In this document: one piece after another, positions 17,984 to 25,987 of the stretch | Layout of the letters: each line of letters begins with the position of its first letter | Position numbering within the stretch: position 1 is the stretch's first letter | Origin: Syntrophus aciditrophicus SB | Lineage (GTDB): Bacteria > Desulfobacterota > Syntrophia > Syntrophales > Syntrophaceae | DNA length: 64,000 nucleotides | Assembly: GCF_000013405.1 (NCBI RefSeq) | Contig: NC_007759.1 | Span: 1,117,001 to 1,181,000, forward strand | Direction: 5' to 3' | Notes under the pieces: generated by a model | The model's input: only the letters and a program-made list of their open reading frames with translations | Database searches by the model: none | Told to the model about the DNA's origin: nothing | Made by a program: the position numbers and the translations under genes

Positions 17984-18439
17984 ATGAAGCATTTTCTTTC
18001 CATCCTGTTTGCCGCGATCACCCTGCTGGTCGCGGCCTCAGCGCACGCCAATGATGTTGGCGTCGGCCTGTCGGTCAGTGTCGGTCAGCCCGGTTTTTAC
18101 GGCCATATCGACATCGGAAATTTTCCCCAGCCGGAGATCATCTATCCCCAACCCGTTGTGATCCAGCCTCCCGCCGGCATTGTCGCGCAGCCTGTCTACA
18201 TGCACGTTCCTCCCGGCCAAGTGAAAAAGTGGCACAAGTACTGCGGCAGATACAACGCCTGCGGCAGGCCGGTCTATTTCGTACGCGACAGCTGGTACAA
18301 CGATGTTTATGTGCCTCAGTACCGTAAGCATCAAAGGCATCAGGAAGGGATCAAAGGCGGAAAGCACGGCGGGAAAGGGCACGGCAGGGGCCATGAAGGC
18401 CATGGCAGGAGCCACGATAGAGGACACGACAGAGGCTGA
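17984..18439 (+). CDS. Secreted protein with Gly/His/Lys/Arg-rich tail
   Basis: 151 residues, function unknown. The start ATG at 17984 is set by AAGGAG 6 bases upstream. A signal peptide of about 22 residues ends at ASAHA, giving a periplasmic or exported protein. The mature part has a Pro-rich section (PQPVVIQPPAGIVAQPV) and a Cys-pair segment (YCGRYNACGRPVYFV), which could form one disulfide. The last 45 residues are basic and metal-binding in character, with repeats such as HGGKGHGRGHEGHG and SHDRGHDRG. Similar short exported proteins with HG-rich tails occur in proteobacteria without assigned function. A metal or polyanion binding role is only a guess. Confidence 0.75.
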   Translation: MKHFLSILFAAITLLVAASAHANDVGVGLSVSVGQPGFYGHIDIGNFPQPEIIYPQPVVIQPPAGIVAQPVYMHVPPGQVKKWHKYCGRYNACGRPVYFVRDSWYNDVYVPQYRKHQRHQEGIKGGKHGGKGHGRGHEGHGRSHDRGHDRG

Positions 18440-18459
18440 ACCTTTTTCCTCTTTTCCCT

Positions 18460-19767
18460 CTATACCTTCAGATGCAGAAGGGGAAGATTGATGTGTCTGC
18501 GTCCGGTTTCTCCCAGGAAACGCGTCCTTTCCCTGGCAGTGGGTTCGCCCCGCTTTCCTCTTCCCAGCAGCTCGATGAAATGAGACGCCCCCAGGTGAAG
18601 GCTGTGCTTGCCGTATTTTGCACCGACTTCATCCGTGACCCTGTAGATATCGCGCACCCTATCCGCTCTTACGACATCGTCAAAAAGGGTGTATTGGGTG
18701 CCTGAATCTCCTGAAAGTTCCAGGAGAACGATTCCCGTGGACCTATAGAGTGTGCCCGGGCGGTACACATCGATAAAGAGGTTCCGCAGGGCGATCGACA
18801 GTTCCAGAGGATAAACGGAAGGGCGATTCAGACGGATCTCCCGACCTGCATAGCTGAAATCGTTTCTTTTCAGGAAGGCCGCAATCCGGCTTGCCGCCAG
18901 ATGATACCTCCGGGCCTTGATGCAGGCGGACTCAAGATTCCGCATCAGATGGGCGAACAGGTAGTCCGCATCGCCGCTTGCCGGGGAAAAGGTTTTTGTT
19001 TTGCTGATGGAAGCGTAGAGACTCTTTTCTTCCGCGCATACCGGATAAACGGAGTCGCCCCGAAGCTCCCGCCAGATTTCAACGCCGGGTTTTGTAAAGC
19101 GCTTTTTGACGAGAACTTCCGGCAGCCGGGCAAATTCCAGGGCGGTTCGGACCCCCATTTTATGGAGATAACTGGCGGTGGCATGGCCGATCCCCCATAT
19201 CTTTTCCACGGGGAGGTGTTCAAGGTATATCGCAATGCTTTTGCCGGGAATGCATGTAAATCCGTTGGGTTTCCTGTGTTTCGAGGCCACCTTGGCCAGC
19301 ACCTTGGTGATGCTCAGGCCAACGGAGACGGTGATGCCCAGCTCTCTCGCAATCTCGTTTTTGATGTTGACTGCGATCGTTTCATAGGAAGCCCGCAAGG
19401 GTCGACGCATCCCGGTGATATCGGCAAAGGCTTCGTCAATGGAGTACTCTTCCACCTGCGGAGTAAAGCGCCGCATCACGTTGAACATCCGTCGGGAGAA
19501 CAGGCTGTACGTTTCATAGTCCGAGGGAAGAATCACCAGTCCGGGGCACATCTTCCGGGCCTGATGGAGGGGGACGCCACGCATGACGCCTTGTTTTTTC
19601 GCGGCATAACTGGCACAGGCGACAATTCCGCGCTCTCCGCCGGCGATAATCGGCTTCCCCCGAAGTTCGGGGTGAATGGCCTCTTCGCAGGATGTAAAGA
19701 AGGCATCGCCGTCGATGTGAAGAATCGCCTGCGGCCATGAATGCAGACTGAACAGGAAGTCGCTCAC
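18460..19767 (-). CDS. dinB: Y-family translesion DNA polymerase (DinB/Pol IV-like)
   Basis: 435 residues. Catalytic motifs are complete: HIDGDAFFTSCEEA, YSIDEAFADITG and the SVGLSITKVLAKVASKHRKP palm segment. A helix-hairpin-helix region follows (KIWGIGHATASYLHKMG), then the little-finger domain. The length fits a Pol IV/UmuC-type enzyme with an extended C-terminus (to RRHINLPLLHLKV). The start is GTG at 19767 with GAGGA upstream. A LexA-type operator sits in its promoter at 19895-19910, so expression is expected in the SOS response. The gene may be first or second in a short operon; no umuD partner is visible. Extends lesion bypass synthesis at the cost of fidelity. Confidence 0.92.
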   Translation of the reverse strand: MSDFLFSLHSWPQAILHIDGDAFFTSCEEAIHPELRGKPIIAGGERGIVACASYAAKKQGVMRGVPLHQARKMCPGLVILPSDYETYSLFSRRMFNVMRRFTPQVEEYSIDEAFADITGMRRPLRASYETIAVNIKNEIARELGITVSVGLSITKVLAKVASKHRKPNGFTCIPGKSIAIYLEHLPVEKIWGIGHATASYLHKMGVRTALEFARLPEVLVKKRFTKPGVEIWRELRGDSVYPVCAEEKSLYASISKTKTFSPASGDADYLFAHLMRNLESACIKARRYHLAASRIAAFLKRNDFSYAGREIRLNRPSVYPLELSIALRNLFIDVYRPGTLYRSTGIVLLELSGDSGTQYTLFDDVVRADRVRDIYRVTDEVGAKYGKHSLHLGASHFIELLGRGKRGEPTARERTRFLGETGRRHINLPLLHLKV

Positions 19768-19887
19768 GGTAAGTCCTCATGACTCGAAAACGCCATAATT
19801 TCTGAAGAGATCGGCTCCCAGGCCGCGGAAGAAAATGGCAGGGACTTTGCCGACTCTGGCAAGAGTGCAGTTTTCGTTTATGGAAGG

Positions 19888-19917
19888 ATTTTAATAGAAC
19901 GTATGTTCTATTGTCAA
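19888..19917 (-). promoter_or_regulatory. SOS-regulated promoter with LexA operator
   Basis: On the minus strand a perfect TTGACA (19917-19912) and TAAAAT (19893-19888) are separated by 18 bases, and the spacer is filled by the palindrome TAGAACGTATGTTCTA (19895-19910). Its core GAAC-N4-GTTC is the Gram-positive/deltaproteobacterial type of LexA box. Binding there would block RNA polymerase. It drives the Y-family polymerase gene about 120 bp downstream. Confidence 0.85.
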
Positions 19918-19994
19918 GACGCAAAATGAAGACGTCGCGGAGCGATAACGAAGCCGGGGAAAATGAGTTCTGCTCTGGAATCCGGACTACCTTT

Positions 19995-20450
19995 TCAGTC
20001 CGGAATCACGTCATCAAGCTTTATGCGCAGATTGATGAATGCAGAGCGGCCGAATCCCGCGGCTATGAAAAAAGACAGCATATCCACCGCATCCCATTTG
20101 ACTGCGGTGTGAATATCCTTCACGCCCTTTTCTCTGAAGTATTGAAAGATGCTTTCCACAAGGGCTCTGCCTACGCCGCTCCCCATGAATTGGGGATGAG
20201 CCTCGACAACAGTGACCCACCCACTCTTTTCCAATCCGAAGCTCGGCCCCTGGATCTGGCCAATGATAATTCCTGCCACCTTGCCGTCCTTCAGTGCCAC
20301 ATAGCCGCCAACATCCTTTTCCCGGAGATGGCGTTTAATACTCTTCATCCAGGACGGGGAGACCTTGCCCTTCATGATCGCCCGATGAATCTCCACAATT
20401 TCAGGATAATATTCGAGGGAAAGTTCTTTGATCTCGATTTCATCTGCCAT
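19995..20450 (-). CDS. GNAT-family N-acetyltransferase
   Basis: 151 residues with the acetyl-CoA binding motif A, VEAHPQFMGSGVGRALVESI (pattern Q/RxxGxG/A), after the beta strands GYVALKDGKVAGIIIGQI, and a C-terminal AAGFGRSAF that fits motif B. This resembles RimI-like acetyltransferases; the substrate is unknown. The gene lies eight bases after a small gene for a DUF2080 protein on the same strand, so the two are translated together. That arrangement resembles a toxin-antitoxin or modifier pair, but nothing proves it. The next gene downstream is the polymerase with its own promoter. Confidence 0.85.
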   Translation of the reverse strand: MADEIEIKELSLEYYPEIVEIHRAIMKGKVSPSWMKSIKRHLREKDVGGYVALKDGKVAGIIIGQIQGPSFGLEKSGWVTVVEAHPQFMGSGVGRALVESIFQYFREKGVKDIHTAVKWDAVDMLSFFIAAGFGRSAFINLRIKLDDVIPD

Positions 20451-20458
20451 GATGTCAC

Positions 20459-20764
20459 TCAGTCGATCCGTATAATTTTTAAATTTTTCCCGATCCAGTC
20501 CGGAGGCAAGTAAACCCGGCCGCTGTTACCGCTCTGTTTTACCTCCTTGGAAATCATTTCTTCTCCGTAGACTTCGAATTTAACTTTGCTGAAGAGCTCT
20601 CTTTCCGAAGGATAGCCGACATCGCGATCTGCAGACCGCTCTCTTTTGCGAGCCGACAGTGATTCGGAAAATTGTTCAGTTGACTTGTCAGATGCATTTT
20701 TCGACGATAAAGGTTCCGCTTTATAATTCTTTCTTTCTGGTTCCTGTGTTCCCATAATCTCCAA
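20459..20764 (-). CDS. DUF2080 family (AbrB-like) small protein
   Basis: 101 residues. The first 60 are charged and probably disordered. The last 40 (FEVYGEEMISKEVKQSGNSG then RVYLPPDWIGKNLKII) match the DUF2080 'transposon-encoded protein' family, whose KxSGNSGRxYLPxxWIGK pattern resembles the SpoVT/AbrB swapped-hairpin DNA-binding fold. Such proteins are often antitoxin-like or autoregulators. It is first in a two-gene operon with the GNAT gene. The N-terminal extension is longer than I expect for the family. No transposase gene adjoins it. Confidence 0.7.
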   Translation of the reverse strand: MEIMGTQEPERKNYKAEPLSSKNASDKSTEQFSESLSARKRERSADRDVGYPSERELFSKVKFEVYGEEMISKEVKQSGNSGRVYLPPDWIGKNLKIIRID

Positions 20765-20928
20765 TCCTGATGTTCAAGCTATCCCCCAGGCAGCTGTCAC
20801 ATTTTGCCGCTATAATGTAAAAATTTATTTGTCAAGAAATATTTTCCCGCAACCGGGTTCGTCCATCTATTTCAGCCTGCGCCCGGGACACGTCCCCTTA
20901 TACCGTGTCTGTTGCGGTTATTATTTGA

Positions 20929-20957
20929 TTGACACATCATAATGCTTTCCTTATATC
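20929..20957 (+). promoter_or_regulatory. Promoter of the threonine-degradation operon
   Basis: TTGACA at 20929-20934 and TATATC at 20952-20957 with the ideal 17-base spacing, about 75 bp upstream of the ATG at 21035. Confidence 0.7.
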
Positions 20958-21034
20958 TTTCCGGTGTATAAAAGTTGATGAAGACCTTGTCTCCGGATTA
21001 TCAAAATCGGAAAACGCGGTCAGCGTGGTGTTGC

Positions 21035-22018
21035 ATGATAAAAAGAATACTGGTTACCGGCGCCACGGGTCAGATCGGGTCTGAATTGGCCCTCGCTCTG
21101 AGACAGGCCTACGGTGAAGCCAAAGTCGTCGCTGCAGGACACAGGCGCCGGCCTGATGCGGAGCTCCTGGAAAGCGGTCCTTACTGCAGTTTCGATGTCC
21201 GGGACGGTGAAACACTGCAGCGTATTGTGCAGGAGTACCGGATCGACACGATTTTTCATCTGGCATCGCTCCTGTCAGCTGCTGCGGAGAAGAACCCGCA
21301 ATCTGCCTGGGAGATCAACATGAAGGGGCTGACCAATGTTCTGGAGACGGCCCGCATTTCCGGCTGCGCCGTTTTCTTCCCCAGCTCCATCGGCGCCTTC
21401 GGTCCCGGCACTCCACTGGAAAACACACCCCAGCTGACCATTCAACGTCCTGCTACGCTCTACGGTATTACCAAACTGGCCGGCGAGCTGCTGTGCGACT
21501 ATTATTTCCACCACTTCGGCGTCGACGCCCGCGGTCTGCGCTTTCCGGGCCTTATTTCCTACAAGACGCCGCCCGGCGGCGGCACCACCGACTATGCCGT
21601 GGAGATCTTCACCGCAGCCCTGACGGAAGGCCGCTACACCTGTTTTCTCAGGCCCGATACCCGGCTTGACATGATGTACATGCCGGACGCCATCGGCGCG
21701 GCGATGATCCTGATGGAGGCGGACGGTCAAAGGCTCATTCACCGAAATGCCTATAACGTGACGGCCATGAACTTCACGCCGGAGGAACTGGCGGTTCAGA
21801 TTCTCCGGTTTGTGCCCGGTTTCGATATCCGCTATGATGTGGACCCGATCCGCCAGGCCATTGCCGATTCCTGGCCCCGGCACATGGATGACAGCGCGGC
21901 GCGTACGGAATGGGGCTGGCAGCCCCGTTACGACCTTGCCGCCACGACATCGGAAATGATTGAACATCTTGCATTCAAACTGGGAAAAGCGGGGGAGGAT
22001 CGACATGGCGCAGGATAA
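21035..22018 (+). CDS. tdh: L-threonine 3-dehydrogenase, extended-SDR (epimerase-like) type
   Basis: Oxidises L-threonine to 2-amino-3-oxobutyrate with NAD+. 327 residues from ATG 21035; the Rossmann motif GATGQIGSE starts seven residues in, which is why this start is preferred to an in-frame ATG 60 bases upstream. Catalytic features: active-site Ser in FPSSIGAFGP and YGITKLAGE (YxxxK). The segment PGGGTTDYAVEIFTAALTEG is typical of the SDR-type threonine dehydrogenase family rather than of UDP-sugar epimerases. The end overlaps by 14 bases the start of the glycine C-acetyltransferase gene, so the two steps of threonine cleavage to glycine and acetyl-CoA are encoded together. Confidence 0.88.
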   Translation: MIKRILVTGATGQIGSELALALRQAYGEAKVVAAGHRRRPDAELLESGPYCSFDVRDGETLQRIVQEYRIDTIFHLASLLSAAAEKNPQSAWEINMKGLTNVLETARISGCAVFFPSSIGAFGPGTPLENTPQLTIQRPATLYGITKLAGELLCDYYFHHFGVDARGLRFPGLISYKTPPGGGTTDYAVEIFTAALTEGRYTCFLRPDTRLDMMYMPDAIGAAMILMEADGQRLIHRNAYNVTAMNFTPEELAVQILRFVPGFDIRYDVDPIRQAIADSWPRHMDDSAARTEWGWQPRYDLAATTSEMIEHLAFKLGKAGEDRHGAG

Positions 22019-23213
22019 ACTGAAACGCCTGCTGGTGGAGAAGCTGGATGCGATGGAACGAAACGGCGTCCGCAAGGGGAAAGAAAGAATCATCACCGGC
22101 CGCCGGCCGCCCCGCGACGGCTTCGGTCCGAGATATTTTCTCAAGAGCTGTGGGGGGCGGGCTTTTCTACGTATGAATGCCAATGCCTACCTCGGCCTCA
22201 ACACCCACCCTCGCGTGGTGGAAGCGGAAGAAACTGCCGTCCGGCGCTACGGCGCGGGACCCGGTGCGGTACGCTTCATCAGCGGCACCTTCGAACCCCA
22301 CATCAAGCTGGAAGAGCGCCTGGCCTCTTTCCACGGGCGGGAAGCGGGAATGCTGTTCAGTGCCGCCTACGCAGCAGTCATGGGCGTGCTGCCGCAGCTT
22401 GTCACCGGGGAGACCCTGGTGGTGAGCGACGCCCTCAACCATAACTGCATCATCAACGCCGTCCGTCTGGCCCAGCCCGCCGCCAGAGCGGTTTATGAAC
22501 ACCTGGACACCGCCCGGCTGGAAGGCCTCCTGGAGCAGTATCTGGGAAAGGCCAAGAGGGTCGTTGTCGTCACCGACGGTGTCTTCAGCATGCGCGGCGA
22601 CTACGCCCCCCTGGACGTAATCTGTGCGATCTGCAGGCGTTATTCCGAGCTTTTTGAGGAAGGGGTGATTTCCGTTGTTGATGACTCTCACGGCGTCGGC
22701 GCCTTCGGAGAGACCGGCAGGGGAAGCGAGGAAAAAACGGCGGCGCGGGCCGACATCCTCATTGCCACGCTGGGCAAGGCGCTCGGCGTCAACGGTGGCT
22801 ATGTGGTGTCTGACAGGACGGTCATCGACTACCTGCGGGAAACCGCTCCCTTCTACATTTACTCCAATCCGATTACTCCTTCGGAAGCGGCCGCCGCCCT
22901 TGCGGCGCTGGAAATACTCGACAGCGGCGAGGGAATCGGTCTGCTGAAAAAAATCCGGGACCTTGCCGCCTCCCTGCGCCGGGGTTTTCGGGATTGCGGC
23001 CGCGAAACCCTGGACGGCGAACACCCCATCGTTCCCCTCCTGATTCGGGATACCGCAAAAACCAGGGAACTGGTTCAGCGGCTTTATGATCGCGACGTTC
23101 TGGCGACAGGTCTCGGTTATCCCGTCGTGCCCAGAGGGGATGAGGAACTCCGGTTCCAGATCTCCGCGGAGCATACCGAAAGAGACATCGGTTATCTGCT
23201 GGATGTTTTGTGA
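22005..23213 (+). CDS. kbl: Glycine C-acetyltransferase (2-amino-3-ketobutyrate CoA ligase)
   Basis: PLP enzyme of the alpha-oxoamine synthase family, splitting 2-amino-3-oxobutyrate with CoA into glycine and acetyl-CoA. 402 residues. PLP-binding features: DDSHGVGAFGETGRG and the Schiff-base Lys in IATLGKALGVNGGY. The N-terminus KGKERIITGRRPPRDG differs slightly from E. coli Kbl, and AONS-type biosynthetic activity is the alternative. The preceding threonine dehydrogenase gene, which overlaps this start, makes Kbl the best call. GGGGGAGG lies seven bases before ATG 22005. A sensor kinase gene begins 13 bp after the stop. Confidence 0.88.
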   Translation: MAQDKLKRLLVEKLDAMERNGVRKGKERIITGRRPPRDGFGPRYFLKSCGGRAFLRMNANAYLGLNTHPRVVEAEETAVRRYGAGPGAVRFISGTFEPHIKLEERLASFHGREAGMLFSAAYAAVMGVLPQLVTGETLVVSDALNHNCIINAVRLAQPAARAVYEHLDTARLEGLLEQYLGKAKRVVVVTDGVFSMRGDYAPLDVICAICRRYSELFEEGVISVVDDSHGVGAFGETGRGSEEKTAARADILIATLGKALGVNGGYVVSDRTVIDYLRETAPFYIYSNPITPSEAAAALAALEILDSGEGIGLLKKIRDLAASLRRGFRDCGRETLDGEHPIVPLLIRDTAKTRELVQRLYDRDVLATGLGYPVVPRGDEELRFQISAEHTERDIGYLLDVL

Positions 23214-23226
23214 AAGAGAAAACTCG

Positions 23227-24666
23227 ATGAGCGAGGAGTTCGAAAACCGGGAACAATTGCTGGACGAGATTTCATCGCTGCGTCAGCGCGTTAAGGAACT
23301 TGAAGTATCCGTTGCATCGCATAAACAGAGCGAGGAACGCTATCGTCGGCTTTATGATCGCATGCTTCATGATGAGGGCATGGATGGATATGCCGCGATC
23401 AATATGGATGGTTATTTCCGAGTGTCCAATGCGGCCTTCATGAAGATGGTCGGATATACGGCTGAGGAACTGCGGGGAATGATCTACCTGGATCTGACAC
23501 CTGAGAAGTGGCGCGAGACGGAAAGAGTCATCATTCAGGAACAGGTCCTTTCCGAAAATTTTTCCCAGGTTTATGAAAAGGAGTTACGACGGAAGGATGG
23601 GTCCGTCTTCCCTGTCGAACTCCGCACTTATCTGATCAGAAGCCGGAACGGCCAGCCATCCGGAATGTGGGCATTCGTTCGGGACATTACAGTGCGCAAG
23701 CAATCGGAAAATATTCTGGTCGCTCAACGGGATTTGTCCCTCGCACTGGCCGGTACAAAGTCGCTCCAGGATACCCTTCAGCTCTGTCTCGATACCGCCA
23801 TTCAAGCGTCGGGTTTTGATTCCGGCGGGATCTATATTTTGGATTCCAGGAAGAAGAGTCTTGATCTTGCCTGTGTCCGGAATCTTTCGGATGAGTTTGT
23901 CGACTCCATCAACCATGTTCCCGCCGATTCAGAGAGGGCTCGGGTTGTGATGGCGGGCAGCCCCTGCTATCTTGAAGGAGCGGATTGCGACGGGGTCCTG
24001 AAGCAGGAGCACTTCGTCAGAGAAGGAATAAAATCGTGTTCCATCATCCCGATCAGCAGTCAGGAACGGATTATCGCCTGCCTGAATGTTGCGTCTCATG
24101 TGCTCGAAAAAATTCCACCTTACGCGCGCAACGCGCTGGAATCGATAGCGGGTCAGATTGGTCTTTGCATTCAGAAGGCTCAGGCCGAAGAAGAGTTGAG
24201 GGACAGCGAAAAAAAGTACAGACAACTGGTTGATTTTCTTCCAATAATTGTCTTCGAGTGTGATAAGCGGGGAAATATTACCTCCACAAATCGAGCTGCA
24301 TTTAAAGCCTTTGGGTATACTCAGGAGGATCTTGGCCCAGGGTTTAATGCCCTGCAGGTCATTGTCCCCGAGGAGAAGGAACGAGCACTGCACAATATTC
24401 AGAGGCGCATTAATGACGAAGATGTCGACACAATTGAATACACAGCCGTGAGGAAGGACGGTACCACCTTCCCAGTCCGGATTTTATCGGCGCCGATTAT
24501 CAGGAATAACAAGGCAGTTGGTTTGAGAGGGGCCATCATCGATATGACCGAAATCAAACTGGCCCGGAAGGCACTGCAGGAAAGCGAAGAACGCTGGCAG
24601 TTTGCCTTGGAAGGATCAGGTGACGGTGTCTGGGACTGGAACAAACAAACCGGAGAGGTTTTTTAT
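23227..24666 (+). pseudogene. Hybrid sensor kinase, 5' part, interrupted by an ISL3 element
   Basis: Residues 1-480 of a protein that continues at 25988-27850. Domains: a coiled coil (about 7-40), PAS1 (45-160, ending FVRDITVRKQSE), a GAF domain (175-325) and PAS2 (335-455, ending GAIIDMTEIKLARK), then the first part of PAS3 (RWQFALEGSGDGVWDWN). The reading frame runs into the insertion sequence at 24667 and stops after four IS-encoded codons. Removing the IS and one copy of the 8-bp duplication gives an exact in-frame join (VFY-SLRWKRML) and an 1100-residue protein. The start ATG 23227 is 13 bp after kbl, so it was probably the third gene of that operon. Confidence 0.85.
24659..24666. repeat. 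8-bp target-site duplication, left copy
   Basis: TTTTTTAT, identical to 25980-25987, directly flanking the left inverted repeat. Confidence 0.9.
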
Positions 24667-25979
24667 GGTTCATCCGACTAAAGCGTACTTGGCTTCATGA
24701 ATGGCCATGATTTTAAGTTTGAAGAATTCGATATCCCGGAACCCATAAGCCATCCGTTTCATGGTTTTGATTTTGTTGTTTGTGCCTTCTAAGGGAGCCG
24801 ACGAGATGCGGTAATCATAATAAGAGAGGATACCGGATTGAAATGCAGCAAGTGACTTCGCAAACTTTTTCAACATTTTTATCCCGGAAGTTTCCGCCCT
24901 CTTGATCCAATCAACCAATACCAGGCGTGCTTTTTCCTTTGTTGGCTGAAACCAGACCTGTCGGAGATCTTCTTTCAGGTAATAGGCGCATGCAAGTGGC
25001 TGATTTAGCTGGAGGGCATCGTTCAAGCGGGCCTTTTCACCTTTGGATGAGTCAAGATTTTCCGGATTTTTCAGGAGAAGCCAGCGGGTGCCCTTCAGGA
25101 CTTTCTTCTGAAGGAGATCTTTTGCCTCTCGATAAAGGTCTCTTCTTAGCCCGGACAATTTGTCGTTGAAGAGCTTGATGACATGAAAATGGTCAAAAAC
25201 AATCGTCGCTTTCGGAAGATGAGTCGATACAGCGCTGATGTAAGCGGGAGACATATCCATGGCAACGGCTTCAATCTTGGCTTCGGCACGTTTGACCTTT
25301 TTCCAGAAAGAGTCAAGCGCATCGGCTCCCTTGCCATCACCGACATAGACGATCGTCCCTTTGGTCATATCCAAAACAACAGTCAGATACCGATGCCCCT
25401 TGCGAATCGAGATCTCATCGATGGCAATTCTCCGAAGATCCTTCAGAAAAGGTCTGGAAAACCTCTTCGTCAAATCCCGTTTCTGAATTTCCTTGATCAC
25501 GTCCCAGGATACCGACAGATGTGCAGCTACATCCTGGATTGTCATGTGTTTCGACAATTCCAAGGCATATCGCTCAAAAGCACGGGTGTAAGAAAACCGG
25601 GGATCAGCAAATCCCAGCGACACTTGACGAATACTGCCGCAACGAAGGCAGCCCACCCGCTGAACGCTGAGATCGAAGAACACATTCTTGAAACCGATGG
25701 GAATGCTTCGAAACCGTCTCCGGGTCGTTCCTCGCATGATGATCTCCCGGCTTCTACAGACTGGACAGCAAAGCTTGCTCCTTTTGTGGCGTATGGTGAA
25801 CGTGATACTTCTTCCTTCGTATCGCGTCCTAACATAATCGTAGCCGACGAGGCTGAATCCGTGGTAAAGAAAACTCGTGGACATGCTTCCCCTCCGTTAA
25901 TTGGAAATCTTCGAACAATTTCCTCTTGGGGTGTATGTCCATTTTTTTCAACATAAAGTACGCATAAACCGGATGAACC
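24667..25979. mobile_element. ISL3-family insertion sequence, 1313 bp, complete
   Basis: Bounded by terminal inverted repeats that both begin GGTTCATCCG and continue with a few mismatches to GCGTACTT (about 24 bp), and by 8-bp direct repeats TTTTTTAT. It encodes one minus-strand transposase that fills almost the whole element; the transposase stop codon lies inside the left inverted repeat. Ends, duplication length and transposase type all agree with ISL3. The exact target duplication and intact transposase suggest a recent insertion. An ATG in the right inverted repeat (25973) is in frame with the downstream kinase half. Confidence 0.93.
24670..25884 (-). CDS. ISL3-family transposase
   Basis: 404 residues. 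N-terminal zinc-finger-like pairs CPVCRS and CLRCGS (about residues 40-85), then a helix-turn-helix (MTIQDVAAHLSVSWDVIKEI). The DDE catalytic domain has Asp in RRIAIDEISIRKGHRY, Asp in AVAMDMSPAY and Glu in SSAPLEGTNNKIKTMKRMAYG. Full length and uninterrupted. GGAGGGG lies five bases before the ATG. It recognises the element's terminal repeats and catalyses cut-and-paste transposition. Confidence 0.95.
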   Translation of the reverse strand: MSTSFLYHGFSLVGYDYVRTRYEGRSITFTIRHKRSKLCCPVCRSREIIMRGTTRRRFRSIPIGFKNVFFDLSVQRVGCLRCGSIRQVSLGFADPRFSYTRAFERYALELSKHMTIQDVAAHLSVSWDVIKEIQKRDLTKRFSRPFLKDLRRIAIDEISIRKGHRYLTVVLDMTKGTIVYVGDGKGADALDSFWKKVKRAEAKIEAVAMDMSPAYISAVSTHLPKATIVFDHFHVIKLFNDKLSGLRRDLYREAKDLLQKKVLKGTRWLLLKNPENLDSSKGEKARLNDALQLNQPLACAYYLKEDLRQVWFQPTKEKARLVLVDWIKRAETSGIKMLKKFAKSLAAFQSGILSYYDYRISSAPLEGTNNKIKTMKRMAYGFRDIEFFKLKIMAIHEAKYALVG

Positions 25980-25987
25980 TTTTTTAT
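25980..25987. repeat. 8-bp target-site duplication, right copy
   Basis: TTTTTTAT immediately after the right inverted repeat, identical to 24659-24666. Confidence 0.9.

Noticed and set aside
20858-20920. Hairpin-like GC-rich stretch before the threonine operon considered as a riboswitch
   Set aside because: It lies upstream of the mapped promoter hexamers, so would not be in the transcript, and has no known aptamer pattern.
21275-22183. 302-codon minus-strand frame
   Set aside because: Antisense to threonine dehydrogenase and kbl; long antisense frames are frequent in GC-rich third-position genes.
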